Source: Peronospora farinosa
Lineage: Eukaryota > Oomycota > Peronosporomycetes > Peronosporales > Peronosporaceae
Length of the DNA stretch: 64,000 bases
NCBI GenBank assembly: GCA_947646735.1
Contig: CANTFK010000304.1
Span: 37,732 to 101,731, forward strand
Direction: 5' to 3'
Shown: positions 19,951 to 31,284 of the stretch, one piece after another
How positions within the stretch are numbered: position 1 is the first letter of the stretch
Layout of the letters: every line of letters begins with the position of its first letter
Notes under the pieces: generated by a model
The model's input: the letters and a program-made list of their open reading frames with translations, nothing else
What the model was told of the DNA's origin: nothing
Databases searched by the model: none
Position numbers and translations under genes: made by a program

Positions 19951-22900
19951 ATGACCAAGGAACGGATCAGCTCTGCCGAGCTGGCACAGCGCAAAGAGGA
20001 GTATTATGGTAAGAGACGAGGCTGAGTTTATCTCCATTTCTTTTCCTTTACAAACAAGAATCAGAAACGCTGAAGTGGACCAACTGATTCCATTTTATTC
20101 GTGCTTCTTTAACTATAGAACTGCTGGAAACCAGTGACAATTCACTACGAGATGTTTTAAACCAAAGGGGTGGGCTGGTGCTCGCTCGCGTTGGACGTTA
20201 TCAGCCCTGGCCGGCAAGGGTAAATACTCTTTGTCAGTACGATGAACCCTTGGTCCAGTAATTTATCATTATTATTGTGGTGATCTATAGTTTAGCGAGC
20301 CAGGAGAGTTTGCTAAGATGGCGCGTTATCGAGCCAAAAAGGGACAGGCCTGCGTTTATTTCTTTGGCAGCAGAAACTAGTACGTGGCAGAGAAACGTTT
20401 GAGGGTTGCTCGTAGACTGACCGATCCGTTTTTGTTTGTTTATGGCAACCTATGCAGCGGATGGGTTACCAAGTCGTCGATTCAGCCGTTTCCGGAAGAC
20501 CTTACAACACTTACAGCATCGAATAAGTACAACCAGGCTCTTATCGAAGAAGCGCTGGATGAAGCAAAGCTTGTCATGGACGTGACTGATGACACCGGTA
20601 GACGTTTCTTCGACCGCATGTGCGTTAACAGACGCCTAATGATAACCATTTGGGGTTTTGCTATGTTCATGAGATTTTGATTTGCTCGTTTTGCTGGTAT
20701 TGTAGCTTAGAACGCAAGAATGAAGTTGTGGATTTGCCGTGCGAACGCTGTAATCGAGTGGATGACCACTACTCGCTTCTAATTTTATGCGACGGAAAGA
20801 AATGTAAGCGCGAGTATCATATGAACTGCCTGATTCCTCCATTGGTGGCAGTTCCGCCCGGCGAGTGGTTTTGCCCAGACTGCGAAAAGGAACGCGAAAA
20901 GCATGAGTTGAAACGTACGAAGGCAGACGCAATGGATAAGCAGGACATGACCTTTAGCGGTACAGGGATGAACGGAGTCGATGGAACGTTACTGTCAGCT
21001 AAAATGTCAAAGAAGCCGAAAAAGCACAATTACAAGTCCAAAGATGGCACGATGAAGCGACGTCTAGGCTCTACTTCTCCAGATCGGCCCAGCACATCAG
21101 TAAAAAAGCCACGAGCTCGACGTTCGCCATCTCGGGAAGTCTCGCCACCTCCGGGAAAGGATTTTACGCTTCCAAAAAAATTGGATGGGAGAAAGAAGAA
21201 ACCATCTCAAATTTCGATTCCTAACAGCAGAGCTCAACTTTTGTCCGATCCCGAATTCATCACAGCTGATGAAGAACAGCGGTCGGAGGAGAAGTGTTTG
21301 ATTTGCAACTTTGGAGGAGAGCTGATAGTGTGTGAGTTTCCAGGTTGCACTAAGGTCTACCACCAATTTTGTTTGGGTGCTTATCCATTCCCGAAGGATG
21401 AAAATGCAACTTGGTGTTGTCCTCGACACACATGTGCGCTCACGGGGGAGAAGGAAATATGTGATGATGGTGAGAAGTCTACGAGTAAGCTCAAGCATGC
21501 ATCGCCTCGGAAGAGTAGTATCAAAAATTGCCTATGGAAGTGTATCCTGTGCCCTCTTGCGATATCAGACGAAGCTTTGCCACAGGTATAGTATGTATGC
21601 TAATGCATTTAGTGGTTGATAGTATGAATACTGACTACTTCATTGCTGTTCGTCGCTAGGTACCACAGGGAAACCTGCTTTCCAAAAAATCGCGGACATT
21701 CATCTGTCCCTATTGCTTCCATACGCCACCCAAAGTTCAACTTGCTAAAAGGCTAGAAAAGGTCTGGTCGACAATGGCCACAAATCGACAGGGGATGCCG
21801 TTCTGTGGTCCGTTATTGTGTGGAGTCGAGCCAGTTGACGGGCAATTGGTGGGTCGTAGGGCACAGCTGGATTTGTTTAAGGTGCTTGCACGGATTCGTA
21901 GATTGGATTACGAGGATTCAGTGTCCTTTTCAAGAGACATCGACGAGGTGATTGCAAACGCTATTGATCTTATTGCAAATCGCTCGTTCCCGTTGATGGA
22001 GGCGGCAAAATCACTGACAATCATTCGCAACGAGCAGTTTGCAATTCATCAGCAGAAGCTTATGTTCCTTGACAGTAAAATTCGCCGCCTAAGGACTTAT
22101 CGAGAGAACAAGATTGACGACAAGGATGAGTACATAAAAAATTGGCCTCTTCGATGGCGCCAAGAATGTGGCCCATTCGACGACAAGCACTTTCCTCAAG
22201 TGGACGCGAAGTCACTAGATGAGTGGACTGCGTTTGTTTCGGCAGCACCTTTGTATGCCAGCGGGGACGAATTTGACGGCCGAAGTGTTGGTGGAATGTA
22301 CATGAGTGACGAGATGAGCGGAACCGAAGATATACCTTACCAGTCGATGGGGTTGATGCGTAGCAGGAGTCCATCATTAGGCTCCGTGAATGATTTATCT
22401 GGCCCTCCAGCGAGAAGACGGACGAAAACAAATATTAGCTTGTCAGAAGGAACGGATGTGATGATTGCTCTCGGAGATCTGTCGAAGTCAGGATCTGGCA
22501 ATCCAAAACGAAGGTTTGGTGGTGAGGAGGCGAAAGGACTGGACAGTATGGATGCTCGCAAGTTTTTTCTTTCTCCGTCAACCAGTGAGATGCAGCACAT
22601 GTTTGACCAACAGTCCACCCTTTTGCGTAGCGCATTAGAGGCGCACTCTACATTGCAGCAGTCGTGGCTCATCAGCCAACAAGACATGTTGGGTCTTGGC
22701 GGACGTGGAGGATTTTCAGTCGGGGAAGGGCGGCTTGCCGCGGAATTGCGACTGGCAAACAAGGTACGCGAAATACAATCCACTTTTAGGGGAACTGTGA
22801 TCATTAAGCTGTTTTGTCGAGTGCAGAATTTGAGACAAAGATTGCGGAACAAGGACAAACTTGTTGATCAGTTGACTTCGGACCATATGACACTTCGGGC

Positions 22901-23158
22901 AGAGGTGATCAACCTGCAGAGAGAACTGTCGCAAACCAAGGTGAGACAGCAGCAAATCGGTGTACACTCCAAGGATATTTGGTTAATGCAAATCGTTCTG
23001 TCGTGCAGAATCATTCCCGAAAGCTGGAGGATCGAATTGCTAATGAAAGTAGGACTGAAGGCCGGGGCGAAAGTTACTCCGGAAATCGCGTTACTGCCTT
23101 CAACGGGGGTGTTTCCGCCACACCAGATCGTACCGCGGACGTGGAGCACGTGTTTTAG
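19951..23158 (+). CDS. PWWP-PHD-extended PHD chromatin reader
   Basis: Proposed exons 19951-20008, 20119-20219, 20291-20379, 20458-20619, 20706-21585, 21660-22763, 22827-22940 and 23009-23158 join in phase to an 885-residue protein. A PWWP domain begins at about residue 36 (GGLVLARVGRYQPWPAR, with QPWP for the namesake motif; FFGSRNYGWV). PHD finger 1 is at about 145-195 (CERC, CDGKKC, YHMNC, WFCPDC). PHD finger 2 is at about 340-390 (CLICNFGGELIVCEFPGC, YHQFC, CPRHTC), followed by a CILC/CPYC pair, an arrangement like the paired PHD modules of NSD proteins. A helical region at about 480-580 could be bromodomain-like, and the C-terminus is coiled coil. No SET domain is present. Likely a nuclear histone-mark reader; methyl-lysine binding is inferred from family. 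Confidence 0.85.
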
Positions 23159-23403
23159 AACATCTACACCAGGCTACCGCGCTAGCGATAGAAAATAACG
23201 CCCTTTTCGAATGCCTGAGGGTTTCGCATCGATGAGGGACGTAGCCAGCGTGAAGAGCTAAAGCGGCTGATCGACCAAGTAATGGAGCGCAATATGTGAA
23301 CAGCAAAAACGCACGACCCAGTTGTTGGTAGCGCGGTGATCGTTTGCTTACGTATACGAAATGCTCTATATTGTGCTGGAACAACAAATACCTCCGCTCG
23401 GAC

Positions 23404-24908
23404 TCAGAGAGCTCCCGAATATCCGAACACAAGTTCGTGCTCTGTTGTAGACACCGTCACGTTCCACATTTCTGACGAATAGATTGCTGGCTCTGTCAAC
23501 GGCATCAGGAGGAGAGAGAAACCATAGATGCCCAAAAAATAAGCTCCGAGGAGCACTGTCCACATACATAAACAATATCATGCATGATTGTCAGCACTCT
23601 TATGTACACAGTTTCACCCAAGCGTCGCAACGTAACATACCTAGTCGATAAGGGTGCAATGAGCTTTCCGGGCTAAAGAAAGAAAGATCTGGGAATCCCA
23701 TGATGTTGCAAAACACGTGCACAAGAAATATTGATGCGAAGTGTCCTGCAGGGAAGAACAACACAAGATGAGAGGGTGGCACACAAGGTCAGCTAGGGTG
23801 CGAATAGACAAGAAAAATAAAAAGCTTAGTCCAACCTGTTCTCAGGAAAATGAAGGTTGCATAGGCTCCAAAGAGAGAAGTGTAAATAAACTGGAAGCCT
23901 AACAGAACCATGTCTGCATCAGCCTCCGAGCAACACAAGTAAGCTAAAAAGTATAACGGTACATACCAACAGTCAACGCTGCATCCTTTGGAGACCGACC
24001 GTGTTGCACATACTCCATAAAGTGGTGCAAGTGAGCTAAGCAAAAACACATACAACCAAACAGTGAGCCCTCAATCCTACAGCCGCAAAATCACAAAATA
24101 CGCATCACGCATTATACCTGCTCCGAACATCAGTGGACTGCCCAAAACCATTTGCTTGACAGTGAAGTTCGCGCACACAAGCAGCGGGATCGTGCAGCTT
24201 CGGAACACAAATTCTTCCGTCAACGGGCCCTAGTACACATCCAAATAAGTAAGAACTATCTCCACAGCATATTTTTCCTCATTACATTAGCCTATACCAG
24301 CACGTAAGTCCGCAATGATGGAAGTCGATCATGTGTGACGGAATAATACAGCGCCGAGTTTTTTATGGCAAACCACAGACCGTTCGAGTGAAACTGCTTT
24401 GACACATTCAGCAGACGTAGCGCATTGGCTAGCAGTGACCCTGTGAAAAGCACCGCCGTCACAAATAGCGGGATGGTGAAAGACTCTACTAATCCTTCCC
24501 ATCGTATGCCAAGCCACTGTGCAAATGACATGCTCGCTTCATCCTGCATAAGCACAAAAGTCCGTCTATGAATCTGCTGCACCTCTTTCTCCCTTATCAA
24601 AAATGAAGATCAATTCAACCACGCACATGATCATAGAAAACTGCCAAAACAAATGGACAGAGAGCGCAGAAGATGCAAATGAGCAGGAATTGCGCTAGAA
24701 TCTGCAAAACAATAGCAACACCAAAAAGAAGAGAAGTCAGAAGGACGCTAGAGATCTTGTAGAATGACAGACAAAGACGTACATGCGTTGGATGATCACG
24801 TGGAAGCCGTCGGATCGTATAGGGAAGTGTGTATAGCACGCCGACGTATGCGGCCGCCATACAGGAGCAGGCGATGACGGCCGTTGTGGCAGTCACACTA
24901 AATCGCAT
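23404..24908 (-). CDS. RCE1: CAAX prenyl protease 2 (RCE1-type)
   Basis: Proposed exons (minus) 24908-24627, 24543-24298, 24229-24119, with a 1-bp uncertainty at that last donor (24118), 24035-23967, 23913-23836, 23745-23641 and 23555-23404 give about 347 residues, close to animal RCE1. The family removes the last three residues of prenylated CAAX proteins in the ER membrane. Visible hallmarks: LPRDHP after the first membrane segment, WLGIRWEGL, the catalytic GPLTEEFVFRSC (EExxxR), FGAAHLHHFME with the conserved His, FQFIYTSLFGAYATFIFLRT, and VHVFCNIMGFPD with His and Asn. Multiple hydrophobic segments fit a polytopic ER protein. It is divergently placed to the WD40 gene with 143 bp between start codons. 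Abx/CPBP-type homologues are an alternative, but motif order favours RCE1. Confidence 0.88.
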
Positions 24909-25051
24909 CTTTGGTATTAATTGACACTATAGTTTGGTATTGTCATTGAATAGTAGATGGTGATTGGTCTATTATCAAGTCATCTTTTCAACGAATCAAA
25001 TGGTTGATATGGTAAAACCCAAGCCCAACCATTATTGTCAAGCTAAAAAGG

Positions 25052-26821
25052 ATGGTAGATACCACAATGACAGATATGAATGACATGGAAGAGACGGAGA
25101 TTGAGGTGATTACGGCGGACGATACCACGCAGGAGTTTGATATTGGAGTGGAACCACAAGGTGCGCGAAAGAAAGAAATTATACACGTCGTGAAGGCTAC
25201 GAGCTTTGAATATCAATCGAGTTGTGTGACTATTTGAGCAGATGATGACGATGATGACGCCATGGAAGACGAAGATGACGACGAAAAAATATCTGCAGAA
25301 GATGCGGATGTGCGTGATGATGCTGATATGGTAGGAATATGATTGCCTCTGGACAATGATTGTCAAGAGAGGCAGACAACTCATTTGAATGGAAATGGTG
25401 ATACGTCAGGTCTTTCATAAACACTCAGGCCCGGTCTACTCAATTAGTGTAAATCCAGTGGATCCAAGGATTGTCGTCACTGGTGGAGGTGATGACGTAG
25501 GGGTTATCTGGAACCGTGAGGATGGCAACGTGTTGTACACGCTGTCAGGTCACCAGGATACCGTGGTAAGTGTGGACTTTAACTTTGACGGCAAGTATGC
25601 GGCTACTGGCGGATACGATGGCCTTGTTAAGATTTGGGAAGTTGCAACGGGTACTTTGGTGGCAAACTTGGAAGGACCATCGCAAGAGGTTGAGTGGGTA
25701 TGTTGGCATAAGAAGGGGAATGTGGTGCTGGCGGGATCTAGCGATGGCACCGTGTGGATGTGGCTCGCAACAACTGGAGAGTGCATGCACGTGTTTGCTG
25801 GACATGAAGACGGTGTCACCTGTGGCTCATTTACTGGGTCCGGAAAGGTGCGCTGAACAAAGTATCATGCAGCTAGACTAAGTGTCGGTGTCTCACTCGC
25901 GGATGATGTATGTTATGGGTTAGATGATTGTGACTGGCAGTTCGGACATGACTGTGCGTGTGTGGAACCCAAAGACTGGCGAATGTAATCATGTGTTTCG
26001 AGGGTACGTCGATTTCTCTGATAACGTTTCGAATCGGTGGAAGGACTAATAAGACGTATGTCAACAGCCACGGCTTCCACGAAGGCCCAGTGACGTTCAT
26101 TGCCTGTCACCCGAGCGTACGTTGAGCAAACGTTATCTGTGACCAAGGAAGATCATTAATTGTCAAATTGTGGTGAATGTTAGCAACCGCTTGTTATCTC
26201 TGGCTCCCAAGATGGCACTGCTCGTCTAATGCAAGTGCAAACGAAGCGAATCCTCGCAGCATTTTCGCACGAAGGCATTGATCCGAGCGTCGCTGAAACT
26301 GTCAACGATAACTCGAGTGCCACTGAAAACTCGGTAGAATGGTGCGTCTAGCTCTCTTCATTGTTTAGGCGAAATCTTGGCTGACACCATCTGCTTTTGG
26401 ATCACAGCGGAGGATTTTGTAACACGATGAATTGGGCCGCTACAGGCTGTCTGGGTGGATTTCTGCGCATCTGGGACTTGGCGACTAATCAGGTAAAAAT
26501 GGGTGAATACTTCCAAGTATTTTGGCTCGAAATGCTAACCAATACGTTCAATCTTTTCAGTGCCGCCACGTTTGCCGTCACCCTGCTGGCGTAATCAAGC
26601 TCTTGTGGCATCCTGCGCAGCCAATTCTGTACTCGTGCACGGTGGAAGGTCTAGTTTACGTTTGGGATGCCCGGACAGGACAGCTTCTGAAGACATTGGC
26701 AGGCCACACCGATATGGTGCTTGACATGACTTTCGTCCCTGCCTTTGACGGCGTCCCTGTGGCTGGACTCCTTACGGCCAGCGACGACGAATCTGTGCGA
26801 CTTTTTCGCTTAGAAAATTAG
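25052..26821 (+). CDS. AAMP: AAMP-like WD40 repeat protein
   Basis: Proposed exons 25052-25160, 25242-25330, 25410-25847, 25924-26003, 26068-26116, 26184-26341, 26408-26492 and 26561-26821 give 422 residues, near the 434 of human AAMP. An acidic N-terminal stretch (DDDDDDAMEDEDDDE) precedes VFHKHSGPVYSISVNP, and the WD repeats follow: TGGGDDVGVIWNREDG, GYDGLVKIWEVATG, GSSDGTVWMWLATTGE, GSSDMTVRVWNPKTGE, and a final EGLVYVWDARTGQL. The order acidic region then eight or so WD repeats, and CGGFCNTMNWAATG in the sixth, matches AAMP/Sqt1. The yeast relative is a chaperone of ribosomal protein uL16, so a ribosome-assembly role is a reasonable inference. Convergent with eIF4E, 165 bp apart. Confidence 0.88.
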
Positions 26822-26986
26822 TAATGCACGTTCAAATAGCCGGCTATCGTTCATTACAATATCATCTTGTGTCCAATGATGAGCTCAAACATTGCTACGA
26901 AAAACTGCGCAAATTGCTCAAATGCTGTGTATGAATTGTATATATCGCATACCTTACTACGCGAATGTGATTACATTGACGGTGAC

Positions 26987-27989
26987 TTACGCCTCATACA
27001 ATCTGCAACAAACAAACAAAAACATCAGTGTCATCAATGCTAAACAAAATGCCCGTCCAAAAAATGCCACGTACACTTCATTTTGAAAACTGGATCCGCT
27101 TGCCGCAGCGTCGGCGTGCGACTGGTACTTGAGCACCTCGTTCTTACCAAGATCGACGAGTGCCTGTCGGAAACCCCGACCAATGGCCTTCTGACGGTCC
27201 TCAGCTTTAGCTGTTGCGCTCCAGATGGCAATGCGGTCTTGCGGCTTGCGCACACTAACTACAGCACCGCAGACATCATCTTCGTCCTGCAGCGTCTCGC
27301 CAATCAGCGAAAGCATCTAAATATACACAACCTCATCGTAAATACCACTCCAGAATTTCATATACAACAGTTGTCACAAATCTCCAACGTACCACGTAGA
27401 GCCAGCACTCATCCAGTCTCGCTTTCCGCGTGCGAGGGTTGGTGAAAATCCACTTGCCACCCTTGGCATTGGCTGGATCTTCCCACATTGGTCGAATTCC
27501 CTCCTTAAACAAGTGATAGTTGCTGCCAATCGAGAGCTTCGTGGGCGACAGAATGTTGTTGTACAGACTAGAACCAGACCACACAAATCACACACTCAGT
27601 CAATATCTCCAGCCTCCAAAAGCAGCTCTAACATCCGACATACCACCAAAAGTCTTCCACTGTATGAAATGTGTAGACATTCTTGAGATTTTCCTCCCAG
27701 GACTCGGTAGAATGACGCTTCGGATTGTCATACCACAGCACCCATCGATTCTGCAGTGGATGCTATTCATAAACATGACAAAGAATACACACAAAAGTAA
27801 TACACCAAGCATTACGTTAGAAATCATCTCCTTGTTTGTGAATATCTCCCTTGCAGTATATAAAGTAATATATACCTTAATAGTCAATTCATTTACAGTG
27901 ACTGGGATTGTGTCATCTACTACTGTCTTCTTCTTCTCCTCCTCCTCTACCAGCTGCTGCGGCTCCTTCACGGTCTCTTTCTCAGTCAT
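26987..27989 (-). CDS. translation initiation factor eIF4E
   Basis: Proposed exons (minus) 27989-27876, 27762-27644, 27567-27393 and 27316-26987 give 245 residues. Cap-binding fold motifs: HPLQNRWVLWYDN, TVEDFWCLYNNI (where most class I members have FWALYN), FKEGIRPMWEDPAN, GGKWIF and ECWLYVMLSLIGE, with IAIWSATA and a Lys/Arg-rich follow-up (RQKAIGRGF). The tryptophans expected to stack on the mRNA cap are present. The N-terminus is short and Lys/Glu-rich. The C-terminus continues past the usual end with a hydrophobic FFGRAFCLALMTLMFLFVCC stretch; an unrecognised final splice could instead trim it. Expected to act in the cytoplasm as part of eIF4F. Confidence 0.9.
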
Positions 27990-28115
27990 ATTATTGTAAT
28001 TGAATTGTGTCTGGTGGTGATCCCTCGCCTCACTTTGGTTGGCTCAAAAAGGATTGACACTAAAGTGAATAGTGACATTTCTCATCTTAAGTGAGTCCAA
28101 TACGTTCATCCATCG

Positions 28116-31100
28116 CTAGCGACCGCCTTCAGCGTCTATCAGTTCTTTTTCCATCACTTTAATACGATGAAGAACACGTGCGGCATCTGACCGTTGATTT
28201 GAAGCTGCCAATTGTGATAGCAACACCCGATCAGCAGATATTTGTACATGTAGACGCTCAAGATACATTTCTAGCGTCAAGTTTCCAGTCTGCATCTCGA
28301 TCTCAAGCAGTTGTTTCTTCAAAACAAGAGATTCATATCGATCGCTCCATTCTACTGCAATGGGTCCCGCCAAAAAAGGTAGTTTAGCTGCCACTTTTTC
28401 AAGCTAAACCAATAGAAAACAACATGTCAATACACAGACACGACTTGAATTGCTGTGGTAGTGCTCACCTCTTCGTTAATAACATCGTAGCTGACAATTC
28501 GATCGAGATGATGTGGGTCATTTGACGGTGCGGATGTAGATTCTGGTTGATCCTCCTTTAGTACTGCACTCTGATCGTCAGGCGTTGATTTTGGCCCTAT
28601 CGTAACAAGATTCTGGAAGCTAGCTGATGATTGCTTCAGTACCACACTAGGCATGGACACGTGTTTTACGGAGTTTGTCATCGGCTCGGGATATTCACCG
28701 ATGACCAATTCCTCCACAGTCTCCAAGCGGGTTTCCTTCTCTTTCAATGGACGACGTATTTGGAGTACGACCTGTTAGCCACCAGTAACACCAGACATTA
28801 GTTGTACTTCCATGCGTCTTTTTAGCATGCGTATAATCACCACCTCAATATCGCCTCCACAAGGTTTCCTATTTGGGCCGAGAAATGGAATATGAGCGTT
28901 CATTTCGCAGCACGTCAGCAGATGTGCCTAAGGTGAAATAGAGCACATAACTGAGTCAGAGTTGTCATCCGAAGAAATCGCATAACAAAACATACCAGTT
29001 CCAAATAAGCTCGAGCGACAAGTTCAGGGTTCCGAAATAGCGTTGCCGGCTTCCAAACTTCAAAAAATGCCTTCTTTATTTCAAACAGCCGCATCGTCCC
29101 TCGTGACCGTGCCAACTTGAAGACGAAGCTCGTCATATTCTCTGGAATGTCTGTAGAAAACGAGGCATTGGAGCTGATCTGGAATTCTGCAGTCTGCCCC
29201 TCATGGGGTGTCCCGGACGGAAAATTGAGGCAAAACTTGACAAAAACGGATTTACCTGCCACCTGCGATAGCCCGTTCACACTTTTAACCGAAACCTTGA
29301 TCTGGTCATCTGGAACGAACGGCAGTTCAAACACTACATTTCGCGAGCTTGTGACAATCTCGTAGTGTGGAGGCGGCTGCAGCGGATTCTGCCGTTTGAC
29401 TCGCAACTTCTCCAGCTCGGCTTCATAACGCTTCCGCTGCTCGCAGTGCAACGACATCATTTGTTAGACCTCTCCAAGAAATGAAAGACAAACACGAAGT
29501 TCATACACCAACGCCGTCCTTACCTTGCTAAAATACATCGAGGCTTTTTCGCGATTGACCGACACATTATCTTTTGCCAATATCATCGTTCGGTTACCAA
29601 AATCGACCAGCAGTTGCTCAATCACCTGGAATTTGGCACTGTTGGCGACATTGTGTAGCGAGCCAATGGTAGATGTAGGCTGATCAGGAACTAGCTGCTT
29701 GTGATCAATAAGATGCTGAATCTGTTTAGCTCTCCTCATAGCTTTAAGAGCGCCTTGAATGTCCCCTTTCCGCTTCAGAGACAACGCCGTTTGCCTGGCT
29801 TTTTGTAGCTGTGTGGAAAGGTCAGTAACGTAAGTACTCTCTGCTTTCGTCTGATTAGCAGACGATGTGATACATTCAGCTTCTAGTAAAGAAGAATCTG
29901 AGTGCAATGATCCACTTGACAATACCGATGTAAGATGATATGTTTCCTCGTCAGAATCGAACGCGTCGATCAGGTAGTCTTCATCAATTGAAGGATCATG
30001 TCTCAAGAATCGCGAGTTAACAACGACCGTTCGTTCAACTGTGATGCTCGGCGACGTACGTAATTCTTGCTGCACAGGCTCAGGTGTATCCTCACTTCCT
30101 AACTTTTGCAATTCCGCTGCAAAGGCTGGATCGTTCATGTCTTCAGAAGAAACATCGACGTCAGGCTTGACATCATTATCGCTGTCTGGGTATTTCTCAT
30201 CATAAGGCACGGCATTCAAATTCAAGCGAGTAACAGCAAAATTGTTGTCTGGAGCAGAATGAGTTACAGATCTTGCAACTTCAAGTGTTGTTCGAATCGG
30301 AGCATTTGATGCTTGGGTAGATATCACTGGAGAGGATCGCAGCTTGTCTTGCTTTGCTTCTAATTCTTTGATTTTCCGCATGCAAGCCAGCGCTTCTGTG
30401 ATCAGATCCTGACGCTTAAATTGTACGGCTTGAACTTTGCACTCGTGAATCTTTGCTTCTATAGCAGATAGTTCCTGCATCGCATCTACAGCTTCGGCAC
30501 CACTAGGATCTTCATTGTCTTCTGTAAGTCTCATTTTCGTCAATTGAGCAAGAAACTCTGGGTCCTGCATGTCCTCGTCCGTAACTTCAATATCGTCGTC
30601 TCCATCATCTAGTACACAATCCACCAGTGGTAGCACATTATGTTGCGTTTTCTCGTGCTGTAACTTCGACGTCTCTTGTCCCTGTAATAACAACTTCTCT
30701 TGAAGTTGTTTAGCCTCACGAAACTTGGCCAGCGCTTCCTGAATCTTTCCCTCTCTCTTGAGCGTCAGCGCCTCTATCTTTAGATCCTGAACCTGCCTCT
30801 CCGACGATGGCGGGGCGACTATCCTACCTTCTCCTCTTATCTCTGCAATCTCTCGCCTGTGACTCTCCTTCGCAGTCTTGTGGACCTCTTCCAACACTCC
30901 ACGCAACTCTTTCTTCGCTGCTTGATGACCATCACTCTCATTTTCATTTCCATTCAGCTGCAAATCGCGTAGGATTTTGGCTTCTTCGTCTTCGTCTTCG
31001 TCGTGTGCCCCATACAAAAGAAGCTCCTCTTTTGTCAGACTTGAGCCAGTACTAGCGCCAAAAAGAGCTAGAAACTCCGCTTGCACGTCTGCATCACTTA

Positions 31101-31191
31101 TTGAAGTAATACCAAACTCCTTCTGCAGCTTTACTAGATCATCTGTCTCCTCTACTACCGCCTTCTTCGCATGGCTACGACGCCAGAACAT
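28116..31191 (-). CDS. CC2D1-like protein (DM14 repeats plus C2 domain)
   Basis: Proposed exons (minus) 31191-29524, about 29436-28996, 28927-28844, 28771-28469 and 28403-28116 give 927 residues, like animal CC2D1A/Lgd. At least three DM14 repeats are visible at about residues 139-170 (ALTLKREGKIQEALAKFREA), 257-285 and 467-500 (ALSLKRKGDIQGALKAMRRA). Acidic signatures ITDEDMQDPEFLAQL and VSSEDMNDPAFAAEL-type segments alternate with them. A C2 domain follows at about 575-720 (FVKFCLNFPSG, GTMRLFEIKKAFFEVW, GGDIEVVLQIRRPL). Animal homologues regulate ESCRT-III (CHMP4) and endosomal receptor signalling; an endosomal role is inferred. The chosen start is ATG 31191; the second exon could begin at 29439. 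Confidence 0.85.
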
Positions 31192-31284
31192 TTTTATCAG
31201 CAAAAAAAAGCTTTTGATTAAATTATAATAAACAAAACTTCGATATAGTGACTTACTGACATGGATACACCCACTTCAACTTGA

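Noticed and set aside
24703..24783. 81-nt possible intron (GTACGT...TTTTGCAG) in RCE1 exon 1
   Set aside because: The segment is open, in phase, and retaining it keeps the RxxLSFYK-type helix expected after the LPRDHP motif of RCE1.
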